64,000 bases of DNA from Adiantum capillus-veneris (taxonomy: Eukaryota; Streptophyta; Polypodiopsida; Polypodiales; Pteridaceae): assembly GCA_014529385.2 (NCBI GenBank), contig CM043960.1:73693410-73757409 (forward strand), in the 5' to 3' direction. Position numbers and translations under genes: made by a program. Below are positions 11,000-20,875 of the stretch, one piece after another. The notes beneath the pieces are model-generated. The model was given only the letters and a program-made list of their open reading frames with translations. It had not been told where the DNA came from and ran no database searches. Each line of letters opens with the position of its first letter. Position 1 is the stretch's first letter.

Positions 11000-11430
11000 A
11001 TGAAGCTTAAGCAAGACCTCACTTCAGCTCCAATATTGAAAGCACCAAATTGGAATAAGATATTCCACATACATGTAGATGCTTCTAATTTTGCCATTGG
11101 ATGTATACTAGCTCAACCAGGAGATGGAAAGACTGATTTTCCTATTTCTTATGCTAGTAGACAGTTGAATATGGCAGAGAAAAACTATACAACCACCAAC
11201 AGGGAAGGATGAGGAATGATGTATGACGTAAAAAAGTATAGACATTACCTATTAGCTAACTGATTTGTGTTCTTTGTAGACCACAAGGCCTTATTGTACT
11301 TGGTCAACAAGCCATGCAACACAAGTAGAATAGTGAGATGGCTCATCATTCTTTTGAAATTTAATTTCACTATATTTGTGAAAAAGGGCACCACTCATCA
11401 AAGAGCAGATCATTTGTCAAGGATTATATC
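11000..11430 (+). pseudogene. Element B RNase H
   Basis: It contains FHIHVDASNFAIGCILAQPG (first Asp), PISYASRQLNMAEKNYTTTNREG (Glu), FFVDHKALLYLVNKP (third Asp) and HQRADHLSRI (fourth Asp), all typical of gypsy RNase H. A stop after NREG (11210-11212) and a second short gap interrupt it. Unlike element A, no second archaeal-type RNase H follows. Confidence 0.85.
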
Positions 11431-11924
11431 AAGAGAATCACCAAAGGGAGTAGATTATGACCTACCAGATGCATATCTATTCTCCGTAGAAATGATGCCT
11501 CGATGGTCGGAAAATATGGTATCATTGATGACCATAGCTCAAGTGGATTTGCAAATACCACTTCCTATTACAACCAGATTAATTGAGCAATTGGCTCTGT
11601 ATCAATTACTAGCTGGGAGGCTATACAAAAGAAATCAAGATGGAATATTGCTTTTGTGTATTAATCTTGAGGAGAAAATCCAATACCTAAGTCAAACACA
11701 TATTACCATAGTAGGACTTCACTTTGCGGAAGACCAAACTATGCAACGGCTCTTGAGACTTGGAGTGTTTTGCCAACTATGAGAAGTGATGCTCACTCAC
11801 TTGTAAGTTTTTTTTCTCAATACCAGAAACAAGCACCCATACTCATGTGACATTGTTCCAAATATCACTCGTTCCTAAGCGGCGTAACTATCTAGTTACT
11901 TAATTATCAAACCGAGCATTTCCT
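11431..11924 (+). pseudogene. Element B first integrase zinc-binding module, Cys pair lost
   Basis: GRLYKRNQDGILLLCINLEEK and THITIVGLHFAEDQTM give the two His of an H-H-C-C domain. The frame breaks at 11782, and where B' has KDCPQCQ this copy reads SFFSQYQ (about 11808-11828), so both zinc cysteines are gone. The rest of the linker (11846-11924) is frameshifted. Confidence 0.75.
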
Positions 11925-12243
11925 GAGGATATGATTAAACGTTGCCAAAGAGCAATTGAAACTGAAGCAAGAGACCATGATCTTATTGGAAACCAGTTGT
12001 ATCAGAGAGGAAATGATCAACATCTCCGTCTTTGTGCAAATAAAGACAAATATATTCCCATTATAGAACAAGCACATGCTGGATTAGCTGGAGGTCACTT
12101 TTCTAGTGAAACCACCACAAGAGCAATCTTAATAGCAGGCATATGGTGGCCAACACTTTTTGCAGATGCCAAAGAATATGTTCGAAGGTGTGATGCATGT
12201 CAACGAGCCAAAATGCCAACCCGTGTAGATAGCATACCTTTAA
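11925..12243 (+). pseudogene. Element B second integrase zinc-binding module
   Basis: It reads RCQRAIETEARDHDLIGNQL, QAHAGLAGGHFSSETTTRAI, GIWWPTLFADAKEYV and RRCDACQRAKMPT, a complete H-x6-H-x30-C-x2-C domain directly before the integrase core. It duplicates the module just upstream. The reading is cut at TTAA (12240-12243) by the inserted transposon and resumes after it with the core. Confidence 0.85.
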
Positions 12244-13205
12244 CACTAGAATGGTAACCTAACAGGACATAAAAGTGTCCTTTCAGGATTTTGGGAAAAA
12301 ATTCCAAAACCATAGTAGATCCACTCATTTTGAAAAATCCTTTCATGAGCTTATAGTTCAATAACTACTACATATGGAAAAAATGAGAAAATTGTAATTT
12401 TTCTCATCCCTTGGTCAATACAAGCCGTCAAAGTTGATGGACCAGTGCATTTTGCCCAAAACAGCAATTTCTTACGGTTGATTGCATATAAATAAGAGTG
12501 GATATTTTTGTTATACATGAGATAAAATGCCCCGTTAACTTCAATGGGTTGGTGACCAAAACATATGGTTTCTTTTACCTCACTAATTTTTCTTTTTGGG
12601 CAAAAAAAATAGGTACAAAAAGGTTGCATTTTTTCCATTCTGCGGACCTATCATCAAAGTTTCTATAGTCACGCTCAATACAGATACTATATACATGTTT
12701 TCTTAGTTCCCTTTGGGCCTTTGGATTCAAAAGGATCCATGGAGCATGTCAAAAGGATAATGGATCTCTTACAATTGGAACCTTGGGGGCAATGATAAAG
12801 TGCTAAATACAATAAACATGAAAAAACTGGGTTTAGCATTATGACCTCTAGAAACCCATAGAAACTACTCAATATCTAGCCAAGTTTGTAGTCTATGATT
12901 AGATATGGTCATTACCTACAAAATACACACAATTGGCCTAAGAAACTAGCAATATTGAGAAAGTTATACTTGCTACTCTAAAATGTATCGTATTCTTCAA
13001 CAATCAAAAAACTCAACCATCATCATGTACTATGCTATATAGCATATTAGGTCCCCCAAAACTCAAGAGCTCATAAGACAACTTTGTGGATATATAGCAC
13101 CTAGAAATTCATTTTCATAGTCTTCAAATAATTCAAGCAAAATGGTCACTTAACAGGACACAAAAGTGTCCAAGGACATAAAAGTGTCCTGTTACCATTC
13201 TAGTG
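12244..13205 (-). mobile_element. TTAA-flanked non-autonomous DNA transposon, copy 2
   Basis: A 962-bp unit flanked by TTAA at 12240-12243 and 13206-13209. Its 15-bp inverted ends are identical (CACTAGAATGGTAAC and its complement). The interior is collinear with copy 1 (591-1902) read on the other strand. The insertion splits the integrase of element B. The B' sequence near 27880 shows the empty site with a single TTAA, so the insertion and duplication are directly visible. Subterminal GGACA...TGTCC dyads are present; the right end carries two in tandem. It encodes no protein. Confidence 0.85.
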
Positions 13206-13870
13206 TTAAGACCAATGATGGGTGCTAGAGATTTTGCAAAATGGGGTATAGACTTTGTTGGGACAATACAACTACCTGCTTATAGAACCCAAGCTCTATA
13301 TATCATTGTAGCTATAGACTATTTGACCAAGTGGGCAGAGGCTAAAGCAACCCAAAAGAATGATGCCAGAACCACACCCGCATTCTTGTATGAGAATTTG
13401 TTCATAAGATATGGACTGCCAATAGACATTGTTAGTGATAGGGGAAATCATTTCTTCAATGAGGTAATTGAGTATCTGCTTAATGAATTTATGGTCATCC
13501 ATAACAAATCGGCTCCCTATCACCCACATGCAAATGGACAAGCTGAGCATATGAATAAAATTCTTAGCTCGGTATTGACTAAAGTGGTTAGTTCAGGACG
13601 AACAGATTGGGAAATGAATCTCCATGCCGATCTATGGGCTTATAGTTTCATTTAAGAAATCTTTAAATGCTACACCCTTTACCTTGCTTATGGTCTTGAT
13701 GCCATACTACTGATAGAATTTCTATTACCGACACTAAGGGTAGCTAAGGATCTTGAGTGGAATGGACATGAACTATCAGAGATTCTTGAAGACTTAGAAA
13801 AGCTTAATGAGCAAAGGATAACTGTTGTAGCTCACATCTATGCACATAAGCAAAAACAAAAATAGTTTTT
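13206..13870 (+). pseudogene. Element B integrase catalytic core
   Basis: The D-D-E core is visible: KWGIDFVGTIQ (Asp), YGLPIDIVSDRGNHF (Asp) and ANGQAEHMNKIL (Glu), with YIIVAIDYLTKWAEAKATQK between. Frame loss occurs after WEMNLHADLWAYSF (13655). The region then continues with YGLDAILLIEFLLPTLRVAK and HELSEILEDLEKL. It would insert cDNA into nuclear DNA. Confidence 0.85.
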
Positions 13871-14184
13871 TGATTCCTTTTTAGTTACAAGAATCTTCAA
13901 ACAAGGGGCCTTCGTCATAGTCTATTCCCTTAAGCAACACATTCCCAAGTTTAAGAAAAAGGAAAACGGACCGGTTATCATTGAAAGACGTATCTCCAAG
14001 TGGAGCAATTAAGTTGTCCACTCTAGATGGTGAATCAATGGTTAATTGGATTAGTGGATGCTGTTTAAAGAAGTTCAATTTTCCACTAACCAATGAATTG
14101 CTAGAAAAGATGCATGCAGCAAAGCAAAGAAATATAAAACGACAGCAGGTTATTGAGGAAGCCCAAGGGGAAGCTCGGCTTTGA
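13871..14184 (+). pseudogene. Element B integrase C-terminal GPF-type module
   Basis: Following KFKKKENGPVII (the GPY/F motif, here GPV), the frame 13981-14184 reads DVSPSGAIKLSTLDGESMVN, WISGCCLKKFNFPLTNELLE and basic helices (KQRNIKRQQVIEE). B' has GPF at the same place. The module binds DNA or chromatin at the end of gypsy integrases. No chromodomain is seen. Confidence 0.75.
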
Positions 14185-14636
14185 GTACTTAAAAGAAAAG
14201 CTACTCTCAAAATTCAACAAATACCTATTCCCATCAACACTCTCGAACTAGAGGAACGACTATGGGAATTACAGAAAGATGGAGTGTCAACAGATGATAA
14301 ATGGTTAGATGGAATGGACCTTCGCATCAAAGTACAACTGAACAATCGTAGAACAAATGCATTGGTCGATACAAGAGCTCCGATAAATACAGTCAGTTCA
14401 ACTATTCCACATACAAGAAAGAAACAAGTCAGTCTTTGACTTTGGGAATATCAACTATTAAAGGATGCAACAAGAACCCAACACCAACACTGGGAATAGT
14501 CATCTTAAATGTGATATTACATGGATATTCATGCCCTCATCAGTTTGTATGCTTACCAGATGAACACCTGAATGAAACAATGATTTTTGGAATCTCATGG
14601 AAGCGGACATACAAGGCGAACTATCCTTGATGAGTG
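14185..14636 (+). pseudogene. Element B second retropepsin-like domain (PR2) downstream of integrase
   Basis: RTNALVDTRAPINTVSS (about 14350-14400) resembles the aspartic protease flap-catalytic region. TIKGCNKNPTPTLGIVILNV, YSCPHQFVCLPDEHLNETMI and FGISWKRTY follow, the last matching the ILG-x-PW motif. The catalytic triplet reads D-T-R here and D-I-G in B'. The pattern of agreement suggests descent from D-T-G. No second protease is usual at this position. Confidence 0.6.
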
Positions 14637-16591
14637 TAAATAGTGTATATACTATCAGAAAATCATCAAAAAATGATCCTTTTTTGTTATTTTTTATTTT
14701 TTCTTCATATTGGGACTTAAAAATAGAGACACCAAAAAACGATAAAGCAGTGTTTTTCAATGGATTTTCTTAATTATTGAATTTTCACTTTTCTTTTTTA
14801 GAGCATTTTATTATTTTCTTTGATTTTTCAATAAACAAGTTAAAAATTAATAATAAATAGAAAATGATCTCAGATGGAGAAACTCAAGATACGCTGGTGA
14901 TCAGAACAACAAGGTGAATAGGAACAAAAAGTTTCAATCGAATCGACAAATGGAAGCGGGAAGCCTAAATTAGGTTGCCAAAGCCTACTTTTGCAAATTC
15001 TTGCAGAATGAGCTACCGAAATCCGATTGAAGAAATTTTTGAGTCCCATCACACAACTCAACTCATTTCCACTAGTCACTCTTGGAGGAGAGAGCTCTTG
15101 ACCTTCTTCGCACGCGATTTTTAGGGTCCACAGTCGTCCTTTTACAGCGTCGTCTCACACGAGACATGAGGGGTAAGTTCTAAGCTTATCAATGAAAAAT
15201 TATATATGGCCGGGTAGCAAGTCTAGCAAGTCCACCCAGTAGTGCACGAAGTCCTACGAACCAAAATTGACCATAGCGACTTGTGAGCTCAACCGAATTG
15301 GACAAGACTGGAATTGTAGCATGCCCCTATATAATAGAACACTTCTATATCACCAGATGATCATTTGGCAGGGGTTGAGGGGGGTCCCGAGTAGAAAATC
15401 TAGGTTTTTGTCAGATGCCAGAATTGGATTGTGACTCCACAAACAGCTTATAGACTGGGTCTATACACAATGTACATGGATGGTTTCATGAAAATAGTGA
15501 AGGAAAGCTCTCAAGCAGCAAAAAATAGCTCGAAGGCTACAAAGCGTCAAATTTGACATATGAAGTCAAACTGACTCCAAATGGGCCAAATTTGGATGGG
15601 TAGCATCAAGACTATGTAGGGGACAAGCCCATAGCTTCAAAAGTGACTGGCCAACTCAACATGCCATCTAGTCACAAAAATCGGTGATTTCAGAGTTGAC
15701 AGAAGCACGAAGTGATTCCGACATGACAAAACTTCACCAAATTCATTTTAGGACTTGTTTTCGATGTATTGAATATGTCTAGGTCATCAAATTGTCAAGT
15801 CTTCCAAAAAAATTGATTGTTGTAAATAATTGCGATTATTTACTTTTGTGCTTTTTTGGCTTGAAAATGATCCCTTCACCTCACCTATCACTTGTACACA
15901 TCTATTACATGCCATATTTGAAGTATGAGCCAAAATGATCAAGAAAAAACTTGGAGATTGTCAAAAAATGCACAAAGTCTTTTCAATCCAAGTTTTGAGT
16001 TATCTGTCACATTTTTTGATCCAAATCACCCCATATCTCATACACATAGTCTACATCATGCCTAGAACCAAGTTGCAACAAAAAATGTACATTTTGATGA
16101 ACAAGTTAATAATCATCACTATTTACTTTCTTGCCAAAATGGATGAAATTTGCAATTTTGACCTTATGGGACCAAAGAACCTAATGTCCCAAGTCCATTG
16201 ACCAAGTTTGAGCAAGTTTGGATCTCAAAAACTAAAAATCTCAATATATCTACTATTTCAGAGAGTGAAAGCCTAAATCTGACACCATTTCCACCCAGTG
16301 CACTCAATTGAGTCCACACTTCAATCAAAGCACCTAAATGCCATATGTTTCAAGCCTATCATGTCAAAAATGCAAAAAGTTAAAAAAAATCCCCATCTGT
16401 AAATAATCGCGATTTTTTACTCTTATTGCAATTTTTGCCTGAACTGTATGATTGTGATCTCTACATGTTTTTATGCATCTATGCATGCTCCAAAATTGAT
16501 TTGAATTTGTCAGCAATTCAGACTCAGGACATTTCAGAGAAGAATTTGCAGAATTTTCTAACTTTGACATCGTATTCCCTTAACAGGAGCA
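14637..16591 (+). other. Element B non-coding spacer between pol and ORF X
   Basis: AT-rich sequence that aligns with B' 23525-25730 on the other strand but has no conserved reading frame. Its distal part is built of units of about 285 bp, each containing the palindrome described separately. The boundary with ORF X has a TTCCCTTAACAG tract that looks like a splice acceptor, 5 bases before the ATG. Confidence 0.7.
15822..16420. repeat. Phased palindrome array in element B spacer (3 copies)
   Basis: 22-bp near-palindromes lie at 15822-15843, 16105-16126 and 16399-16420. The consensus is half-site GTAAATAATCG followed by its reverse complement. Spacings are 283 and 294 bp. The middle copy is the most degraded (ATCATCACT in the centre). 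The surrounding bases are weakly similar between units, suggesting an old tandem repeat in which the dyad changes least. Confidence 0.8.
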
Positions 16592-19500
16592 ATGCAAGCT
16601 ACAGAGAAGGCAAAGAAAAGGGTGTCCCAGAAAGAAAAGTTGCAAGAGATTCCACCCTACTAACTAGATCCAAGTTCAGTAAAGACGGCAAAGGCAACTT
16701 ACTTGTTAAGAGAGGAGTTTGAAGAAAACAACAGAACTGTTTTCACTGGCAGGTTCAAGAGCAAAGAAGGACATGAAGTGGAACTGCAAATGCTACCAAA
16801 GGAGATATATGATGTAGCTACCAAGCCAGACACCAAAGAATCCAACAGAATGCTAGGCCTAAGGGACTTCTACGACCATGAACCATGTGGCACAGATTTC
16901 CAAAAGGCATATGAGTTATTGTCTATGATCAAAGAAGATGGGTCAGCCCAAATCACTGATCAACAAGGGCAAAAGGTGGAAGTAGTAATCACTAAGGAGA
17001 TAGTGGTAGAAGCAGTGAAGTTGCCAACTGAAGGTTTGATGATGCGGGCCAGAGATAGAAAGATGGCAGGCACATTTACCAAAGAGACTACTACTGCCTC
17101 CTTTCCAAATCTCATCCAAAGGCAAGTGGAAGAACTAGCTCGCCTATACCATCAACACTTCCACTTATTATCAAAGAGATCGCCATGGTACACCACCCAA
17201 AACCATGCGATTGGGACCACCTTCACCCAAGTGCTAAAGTCAACAACGAGGCAAGCAATTGACCATACACAATATGTGCTGACAACACTGAAAGGCACAA
17301 AGAAAGAAGGAAAAATCACATCCGAGCACCCCTGAAATGCTGGCGAGAATAGCATATCATGCTATTGGAATGGTCGATACTTTGCTGCTAGCCCCAGACC
17401 AGAACACCTGGATTGTATCCGTGCAACCTTCTCCAAGAACCACGTGCTCAACAAAGATAGTATATAAGTTAGATGAAGAATCTTCCAAAAGATCCCACAA
17501 AGCTCATAGCAGTGAAAGCTCGGACAATGAGGGAAAATGGGTAAGAATTGAAGAAATGAAGAAGAAAGAAGTAGCCACACACCAAGAAGAACCTTAGCAA
17601 AAGAAGACAAGGTTTAAAAGAGAAATACAGACTTATGAAAGGAGCCACCAAGCTGCAGGTGAGAACCCAAAAAGATGGGTTCCAAGAGATATAAGGGGAC
17701 CAAGAACCAAGAACCCTGCAAGGAAAGGATCAGAGGATCCCAAGGATTTTCTTGAACGCATGTATGCGGAGGTAGAAGCCTTAAAGGTGAAAGAATCTCA
17801 AGAAGCTAAAAGGAAAGCAAAAGAGGAAGCGACCGAACAACAAAGACAAGCAGAGGCTACTCAACAAGGTGAGTCACTTCACGACCAGGGGGATGTGTCT
17901 CCAGAACCCACTTCACCCACTTCGCAGCAAGCAGACCATCCCATGCCAAGCCCAAACCCTTCACCAATAGCTAAACCCAATGAGGGTGAGGAAGCCAAGG
18001 AAAAAGAGCCTGAGCAACACGCAGCAACAAGTTTTGAACAGCCAAAAGAAACAAAAAAAACTGAAGATGAGCCTTCTACTACAACCCTACAAGAAACAAT
18101 CGAGGCATCCACAAAGCCTCAAGCAACAGAATCAGTGGAGGCAACCGCAACGCCTCAATGAGGAGAAGTAAAACCCCCGCCACAACCACAGCACAACCCA
18201 AAGTGTTAAGTATGGAGCCTGATTTACCCGTGTAATTTTCTGTGGTAAAAGCGCACATTTGTAAGGCCCCCATTATGAGGAGAAGCCATCGTGCGTGAAG
18301 GAAAATCATTCACCGGAAACCAAAATTTTCACGGGCAGGAATCGCCGGAATATTCCTTTTCATCGGAATATTATGGCCAGACGGCGGCCGGAAAGTGGTC
18401 GGAAAACAACCCGTCGGTTGGCCGATGGCTGGTAGTCAATGGCCAATGGCCGGTGGTCAGAAGTGAATGGCCGGTGGCCGAATTCAAAAGCGGACTTTTC
18501 TTCTCAAGGGCGGCCACACATGGGCGGATTGGAGGGTCCGATTTGGACTTATTCGCACAAGGGCGGCTACACATGGCTGTCTCTCATAAGAGAGGGCAGC
18601 CCTTTTGGCCTATAAAAGGAGGCCATTTCTACACACATTTCATAGTGTGAAGTTGATGAAACAAGGTGAGTGTGAGGTGGTGAGAGTGAAGCAAGGTAGG
18701 AGCTCCACTAAGGGTATAATTCCTTTGTAAACTACTTCTTGTTTTGAAGTACTAAAGCCATTGAGTGGCTGCTTTCCCGTGGACGTAGCCCACATTGGGT
18801 GAACCACGTATATCGTGTGTACTCTCTCTCTCTCTCTACTCTATAATCTCTTGTGTGTGAAATCTATCTCTCTCCATTAAGTAATCTACTCAAATATCTA
18901 TTTAGCTACGTCTTATTTCCTAACACAAAGAGCCACAAATCAAAACGGCAGAAACCTCTAGACAGGATCGTAAAGAATGGAAAATCAATGACGAAGTCAT
19001 CATGCAAGTCAATGAATATGCCAAGTAGATGTAGCTGATGACAGAAAAAATGTGAACAACAGCACTTAGCCGCAATGTTAAGGCTACGGAGCTTGAGCTA
19101 GTCATTGATTCTCTATAAGGAGAGCTAGATGAGAGGATGAACATAGGTTTAGATCTACAAAGACAGATCAAAGAGCTGAAAGATGAAGCAAAACAACACC
19201 AGGTTGCAAAAGAGAAGTAGCAAAAAGAAATGGAAGAGCTGGGAGAGGTTCTAATGAAGTTATCTGATGCCTGCAAAAGCAAAGATCAACAGCTAACAGA
19301 AGTAACCAATGAACTTCTAACCACTACTCTATCAATACAAAAGATCCAAGTCATCTCGATGTAGCAAATCTTCTTTGCAATACTCCGAGCAAAGGATCAA
19401 TTATTAGACAGCATTTTTGAGACAGATAAGAGAGAACCCTATTGTCGCTTTGATCAAAGGTACAGATGAAGTCTATAAGACCTTGGAAAAGAGAAACAAG

Positions 19501-20126
19501 GATCTGGATCTAGAGCTAAAGCTAGAACAATCACAAAGATGAGACCTTGCACTGATGCGGGTCCAAAGAGAAGAGCAACTGCTCAAAGAGATAGCCAAAT
19601 TAAAGAGAGGGACAACCAGACCATCAGGAAGAAGCAGGTACCTCTGAAGAACCAGCTGCTGACATTACCTCAGTATTATTTACTGAGATGGAAACACAAC
19701 CCTCAGAAGGGCTAGAAGGAGAGTTGGACTTTTAAGTACCACTCAGTGAAGCTGAGAAAGTGCCCATGGTCGAGCTTTCTAAAGTTGAGGAAGATGCACT
19801 AAAAGAGAAAATTGCCCAAGAAATAGATGCTTAATGGAAAGCAGCAATGGATTGGGAGTTAAGAGTTCTCCACTTAGTCAATGTAACTCAACTCACTCCC
19901 AACCAAATGAATGATCAGTGGCATCAGCAATCACTGCCATTCCCCTTGATCAAAGTGGAATTACTACAGGTAAAAGAAAGACTATACAAAGATATGCAGG
20001 AAGAAGGCTCAGAGGATATCCACCCCAAGTGGAGAAAGAGCTGGTTGAACAAGAATTTGAGATATCTAATTGTTTTCACAAGAGCACCTACAACACTACA
20101 GAAAGACCCAACATTCTAACTCCTAT
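16592..20126 (+). pseudogene. ORF X of element B (unrecognised protein; coiled coil), interrupted
   Basis: The start at 16592 (ATG CAA GCT) is shared with B'. Parts in order: an N-terminal domain (16700-17335; FTGRFKSKEGHEVELQMLPK, GTDFQKAYELLSMIKEDG, VVITKEIVVEAVKLPTEG), a middle part (YHAIGMVDTLLLAPDQNTW), an acidic Glu/Pro/Thr-rich stretch (17760-18161), then after a solo LTR a helical heptad-rich region (18930-19735), and a tail to about 20120. I recognise no family. It lies between pol and the 3' LTR in the sense direction, the place of env-like or accessory genes in plant gypsy elements. No transmembrane segment or signal peptide is seen. Many stops and frameshifts are present. Confidence 0.65.
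18204..18925 (+). mobile_element. Solo LTR (copia-type) inserted in ORF X
   Basis: A 722-bp unit starting TGTTAAG and ending CTAACA, with a perfect 5-bp direct duplication CAAAG on both sides (18199-18203 and 18926-18930). A TATA box, TATAAAA, lies at 18611-18617, and a CT microsatellite near 18828. The TGTTA...TAACA termini are typical of Ty1/copia LTRs. ORF X coding resumes right after it, so this is a clean insertion followed by LTR-LTR recombination that removed the interior. Confidence 0.92.
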
Positions 20127-20255
20127 TGTAACTCCTATTTTCCAGATAAACAATGTAATTAATGAGCCAGGGCTACAATCTTTCAAATTGTATCAACCTT
20201 TCTTTAGTTAGAGCTCCTAGATTATTAGTTTTGACCACAAAAACATTGGCTAGGG

Positions 20256-20262
20256 TATAAAA
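20256..20262 (+). promoter_or_regulatory. TATA box of element B LTR
   Basis: TATAAAA in context AGGGTATAAAAGCC, matched at the same position in the B' LTR (37068-37074, reverse strand). It would direct transcription starting about 30 bases downstream. Confidence 0.7.
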
Positions 20263-20402
20263 GCCAATTTTTGTAAGTATTTTATACTTTTTGGATAATA
20301 GAAACACAATGTGAGCTAATGGCGTTCAATTTTCTCCTTCTTCGTGCTTCCTTCTCCCTTCCCAGTTGTCGCATTGCAGTGCCGTCTGTTGCGTTGTGAC
20401 CG

Positions 20403-20410
20403 CAGGTAAG
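20403..20410 (+). promoter_or_regulatory. Candidate 5' splice site in LTR
   Basis: CAGGTAAG is a full match to the plant donor consensus, 141 bases after the TATA box. The B' 5' LTR keeps the identical motif at the same distance (36920-36927, reverse strand). In a 5' LTR transcript it would lie in the first 120 bases or so. Confidence 0.5.
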
Positions 20411-20872
20411 AGCTCTACACATTGACAAAGCATTTCATGATAATATGTAGCTTTTGGCGTCGTCGACGTGCAACCTAATTTTATCATAAGTAGGATTTTA
20501 AGCTTCAAAATCATAAAATAAGTAGGCGGGGTATTGGGGCATCGTTGCTAAGCATTTAGATGCATTCTAGGTCGAAAATGACTAGGTCAAAAACTCACTG
20601 CTTTAATAATCATGATTTTTGCACTTGAACTAAAGTGAGATTTGAGACCATAAGCATGTGTGCTTAGGTCTTATAAACATGTCCTAGAAGTTTCATCATG
20701 TTTGGATGTCGTTTGTTGATGTAACAATTGTGATTTGTTTGCCGATGAGCGACTATCTTTTGGTGATTTTTGTCATTTGAGTGTAGCTTGAGATAGATGC
20801 GAGTTTTTTGTTGTTTTCCAAGAGATTAAAAACCTCTTGTACCCTCTATGCACTAGTCAAGTCAGCTTCGTC

Positions 20873-20875
20873 CAA
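20873..20875. other. Tail-to-tail breakpoint between elements B and B'
   Basis: Plus-strand LTR sequence of B ends at GTCC (20873). From 20875 the sequence is the reverse complement of the ORF X interior (AACTCTC corresponds to GAGAGTT of ORF X). Both partners are truncated: B loses its LTR end; B' loses the ORF X tail and its whole 3' LTR. Confidence 0.8.

Larger units (their letters stand above)
6485..20873 (+). mobile_element. Element B: gypsy retrotransposon with downstream ORF X, 5'-truncated
   Basis: The order is gag, nucleocapsid, protease, RT, RNase H, two zinc-binding modules, integrase core with GPF-type module, a second protease-like domain, a palindrome-bearing spacer, ORF X and a 3' LTR lacking about its last 100 bases. 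Every part has a counterpart in B' on the other strand. The 5' LTR, leader and gag N-terminus are missing. RT and integrase resemble the Tat/Athila side of Ty3/gypsy. Later insertions are a TTAA transposon at 12244 and a solo LTR at 18204. Confidence 0.9.
20127..20873 (+). repeat. Element B 3' LTR, 3'-truncated
   Basis: It begins TGTAACTCCTATTTT and aligns with the 5' LTR of B' (37214 to 36374, other strand) until GTCAGCTTCGTCC at 20873. About 100 bases of the LTR end are then missing. It contains a TATA box, a splice-donor-like CAG/GTAAG and a degenerate palindrome copy at about 20602-20623. The preceding boundary follows the ORF X tail. Confidence 0.85.

Noticed and set aside
12240-12243. 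Stop and frame loss at TTAA read as the natural end of element B pol
   Set aside because: Integrase continues in frame after the transposon at 13206, and B' is uninterrupted at this place.
18371-18574. Minus-strand frame in the solo LTR
   Set aside because: It arises from the GC-rich GGCCGG-type repeats of the LTR; no conservation evidence.
16578-20126. ORF X as an envelope gene
   Set aside because: Position fits, but no signal peptide, transmembrane helix or cleavage site is visible; coiled coil alone is not enough.
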